DNA of 64,000 bases from Mycobacteroides sp. CBMA 271 (GTDB lineage: Bacteria; Actinomycetota; Actinomycetes; Mycobacteriales; Mycobacteriaceae): the NCBI RefSeq assembly GCF_009729205.1, contig NZ_VTHB01000001.1:620001-684000 (forward strand), given 5' to 3'. Made by a program: the position numbers and the translations under genes. The stretch's first letter is position 1. Each line of letters starts with the position of its first letter. Below are positions 61,439 through 64,000 of the stretch, in pieces. The notes beneath the pieces were generated by a model. That model searched no databases. It was not told the DNA's origin and saw only the letters and a list, made by a program, of their open reading frames with translations.

Positions 61439-64000
61439 TCACTGCGGATCGCTCCAAGCAACCTGAATCAGTTGTTGGCCACCCGAGCGCATGACCAGGG
61501 TGCCGCGGCCCGGTGGCTGCTCGCTCGGACGCACCGTCCCGAGCAGCACACCCTCATCCTTGCTGCCCGTCATCTGCAAGCCAATGCTGGATAGGTCCTT
61601 CATCCGCGCCAGTAACGGCTCGAACATGGCGCGGGAAGCGCCGCTGGTGCGACGCGCAATGACGATGTGCAGGCCGATGTCCTTCGAGTGCGGAACGTAC
61701 TCCGCCAAAGGCAACAGTGGGTTTCCACTCGCGAGCGCCACCAGGTCATAGTCGTCAACCAATATGTAGATCTCCGGACCCGACCACCAGGACCTGTCAC
61801 GCAGCTCCTGCTGCGTGACGTCGGGTCCCGGCATACGCGACTTGAGGAGCTCGATCAGCGCTGGCATCTCATCCACCAACGTGCTGCTCGACATCGCATA
61901 CTTGGCCAGGTGCTCGGTCTCGACCACGCCGAGCAGGGTGCGGCGGTAGTCCACCAGGAACAACTGCACCTGCTGCGGGGTGGTGGTACGGACAACCTCT
62001 CGGCAAATGGTGCGCAAAAGTCCAGTCTTACCGCACTCGCTATCGCCAAAGATGATCATGTGCGGCTGCTCGCCGAATTCGAGGAACGTCGGGGCCAGCT
62101 CAGACTCGTTGACGCCGATAAGAATCCGCAGGTTCGGCTTGTCGTTCGGTGGCGCCAGGGGAACCAGCGCGGCGTAATCCACCTTGTGCGGCAGCATGCG
62201 CACCTTGGGAGCTTCGGCTGCGCTGCGCTGTCGCATGCTCGCCGCCGCCGCACCGATCGCTTCGCCCAGGTCCTCGTTCGACGAGACGCTGTCCAGGCGC
62301 GGCAGTCCGATGAGCATGTGCCGCCGATCGCGGGTGATGCCGCGGCCGGGCCTGCCGTCCGGAACGAGCTGTGCCAATTTGCGGTCGAAATCCGAGTCCA
62401 GCGGATCACCGAGGCGCAGCTCGACGCGGGTGCCGATCTGATCCTTGAGTGCGGGCCGGATCTCAGCCCACCGCGATGCGGCCACCACGGTATGCACGCC
62501 GAAACCGAGCCCCTGCGCGGCGAGTGCGGTGACTTGCTGCTCCAGCACCTCATACTCCTGGCGGACCGTCGACCAGCCATCGATGATGAAGAACACGTCG
62601 CCGAACGGATCTTTCGCAAGCTGCGGGTCCCCAGCGCCCTTACGCCGCCGATACTCGGCCATCGAGTCGATCCCCAAGGCGCGGAAGGTGTTCTCGCGCG
62701 ACCTGACGATCGTCAGCATCTCGGCGAACGTGCGGCGAATCAGGTCGCTGTCCAAACGGCTGGCCACCGAACCTACGTGCGGCAGCTGCGCCAGCGACGT
62801 AAGCGTGCCACCACCGAAGTCCAGGCAGTAGAACTGCACCTGGGCGGGACTGTGCGTCACGGCAAGCGACATCACCAGGGTACGGATCGTCATCGACTTG
62901 CCGGACTGAGGCGATCCGACGATCGCTACGTTGCCCGCGGCGCCGGAGAGGTCGACGATGTATGGGTCACGGCGCTGCTCGTAGGGCCGGTCCACGATGC
63001 CGATCGGAATGGTCAGGCTGCCGACCGCATCGAAACCTGCGCGACCGTGCCGTGGGATGAGGTCACCGACAGTCGGCGAATCATCCAGTGGCGGCAACCA
63101 CACCTCGTGTGCCGGATTGCCGTGCCCCTCAACGCGGTCGAGGATCGTATCGATCACCGACCGACCCATCTCATTGGTCTCGGCCGGGGCATCCTCGACC
63201 ACCTCAGTTCGCGTCTGCAGCACCGCCGGCGCCGCGGTGAACAACCGCGGCGCTGCTGCGGCACCGGTAGTGACCACGCGACGTGCCGGCCCGTAGGGCA
63301 CGTACGCACCCGACACGTATGAGGTTTGGAACCGCGTCAACTCCCCCGAGTCATCCTTGAGATAGCAGGACCCTGGCGTATTCGGCAGGTGGTAGGCGTC
63401 CGGCACGCCGATAGCGGCGCGGGACTCATTGGCCGAGAACGTCTTCAAGCACAGCCGGTAGGACAGATGCGATTCCAGCCCGCGCAGGCGACCTTCGTCG
63501 AGGCGCTGCGAAGCCAGAAGCAGATGCACGTGCAATGAGCGACCAAGCCGGCCGATGGCTACGAACAGCTCCGCGAAATCTGGATGCTGACTCAGCAACT
63601 CGGAGAACTCGTCGACGATGATGAAGAGCGCCGGCAACGGTGATAGCGACGCACCGGCCGAGCGGGCACGCTCGTACTCGGTGACATTCGCGAAGTTACC
63701 CGCGGCCCGCAACACCTCCTGGCGCCGGTTCATCTCGCCGGCGAGCGCGTCCTTCATACGCGAGACGAGATGCGCTTCATCGGAGAGGTTGGTGATGATG
63801 GCCGCGACATGCTGCGCCCGGTCCAGCCCAAGGAACGTCGCACCACCCTTGAAGTCGACGAGCACAAGGTTCAGGGCATCCGGCGAGTGGGTGGCGATCA
63901 TGCCCAACGTCAGTGTTCGCAGGAACTCCGATTTACCCGAACCGGTCGCACCGATGCACAGTCCGTGCGGACCCATGCCGTTTTCGGCGGCTTCCTTGAT
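61439..64000 (-). CDS. eccC4: ESX-4 ATPase EccC4 (C-terminal part, truncated by window)
   Basis: At least 853 residues are in the window; the start lies beyond 64000. EccC is the FtsK/SpoIIIE-type motor of type VII secretion. Three P-loops are seen, one per ATPase domain: GATGSGKSEF (complete Walker A), VGSPQSGKSMT and GDSECGKTG. Further marks are LVLVDFKGGATFLGLDRAQHVAAIITNL (Walker B), the conserved RIGVPDAYHLPNTPGSCYLK and FYCLDFGGGTLTSL. It ends QQLIQVAWSDPQ. The membrane part and DUF domain are missing because of the window edge. It is followed by the Rv3446c-like gene in the same direction. Confidence 0.93.
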   Translation of the reverse strand: MKEAAENGMGPHGLCIGATGSGKSEFLRTLTLGMIATHSPDALNLVLVDFKGGATFLGLDRAQHVAAIITNLSDEAHLVSRMKDALAGEMNRRQEVLRAAGNFANVTEYERARSAGASLSPLPALFIIVDEFSELLSQHPDFAELFVAIGRLGRSLHVHLLLASQRLDEGRLRGLESHLSYRLCLKTFSANESRAAIGVPDAYHLPNTPGSCYLKDDSGELTRFQTSYVSGAYVPYGPARRVVTTGAAAAPRLFTAAPAVLQTRTEVVEDAPAETNEMGRSVIDTILDRVEGHGNPAHEVWLPPLDDSPTVGDLIPRHGRAGFDAVGSLTIPIGIVDRPYEQRRDPYIVDLSGAAGNVAIVGSPQSGKSMTIRTLVMSLAVTHSPAQVQFYCLDFGGGTLTSLAQLPHVGSVASRLDSDLIRRTFAEMLTIVRSRENTFRALGIDSMAEYRRRKGAGDPQLAKDPFGDVFFIIDGWSTVRQEYEVLEQQVTALAAQGLGFGVHTVVAASRWAEIRPALKDQIGTRVELRLGDPLDSDFDRKLAQLVPDGRPGRGITRDRRHMLIGLPRLDSVSSNEDLGEAIGAAAASMRQRSAAEAPKVRMLPHKVDYAALVPLAPPNDKPNLRILIGVNESELAPTFLEFGEQPHMIIFGDSECGKTGLLRTICREVVRTTTPQQVQLFLVDYRRTLLGVVETEHLAKYAMSSSTLVDEMPALIELLKSRMPGPDVTQQELRDRSWWSGPEIYILVDDYDLVALASGNPLLPLAEYVPHSKDIGLHIVIARRTSGASRAMFEPLLARMKDLSSIGLQMTGSKDEGVLLGTVRPSEQPPGRGTLVMRSGGQQLIQVAWSDPQ

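Noticed and set aside
61667..63322. 551-codon frame antisense to eccC4
   Set aside because: Mirror frame of the ATPase gene; no domain visible.

Overview
The window looks like chromosome from a rapidly growing Mycobacteroides species (the M. abscessus/chelonae group). It is GC-rich, with many GTG starts and tightly overlapping stop/start junctions. The gene order follows the M. tuberculosis Rv3391-Rv3447c segment: acrA1, iunH, imuB-imuA', guaA, choD, guaB3, guaB2, rsdA-sigD, whiB3, groEL1-groES, tsaD-rimI-tsaB-tsaE, alr, gadB, nnr, glmS, Rv3438-Rv3440c-like genes, glmM, rpsI-rplM and ESX-4. The species is inferred from gene content only.

Layout. 1-1070: a chromosomal edge with a tautomerase and a GNAT acetyltransferase. 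1100-6104: an accessory island with two orphan membrane proteins, a diverged 48-bp direct repeat, and a five-gene cassette (EspC-like WXG100 partner, WXG100-headed effector with a glycine-rich beta C-terminus, LpqN-like protein, two DUF4333 lipoproteins). The island ends at a broken serine integrase with one frameshift and a large internal deletion, next to trmL. 6124-19039: DNA-damage mutagenesis genes (dnaE2, imuA', imuB, both promoters with SOS boxes) interleaved with an alcohol dehydrogenase/TetR/nucleotidyltransferase cluster, two membrane proteins, the acyl-CoA reductase and a nucleoside hydrolase. 19087-23358: an envelope-stress three-component system (PspC-domain kinase, response regulator, divergent PspC membrane protein) between two orphan DUF proteins. 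23366-33639: GMP synthesis (guaA, guaB3, guaB2), a GMC oxidoreductase, SigD with its anti-sigma factor, and WhiB3. 33700-36371: a DUF4333 lipoprotein and the HrcA/CIRCE-type groES-groEL1 operon. 36393-47557: a near-continuous minus-strand run from glmS to an NTF2-like gene (amino sugar, NAD(P)H repair, glutamate decarboxylase, D-alanine, tRNA t6A). 47628-50627: an Rv3438-like pseudo-hydrolase and a T7SS-substrate operon. 50734-55766: an F420-type oxidoreductase, a PhoD phosphatase, glmM and rpsI-rplM. 56002-59200: an AT-richer module of membrane and surface proteins inserted between rplM and the ESX-4 genes. 59293-64000: esxT/esxU-like substrates, an Rv3446c-like ESX-4 protein and eccC4, which runs off the window.

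Themes. Three separate loci encode type VII secretion substrates or machinery. The two core loci share a 38-bp promoter with identical spacing (GGAACC -35, ECF-sigma type), pointing to one regulator, probably SigM. The most promising undescribed material is the island effector cassette beside the integrase relic and the membrane/surface-protein module inside the ESX-4 locus.
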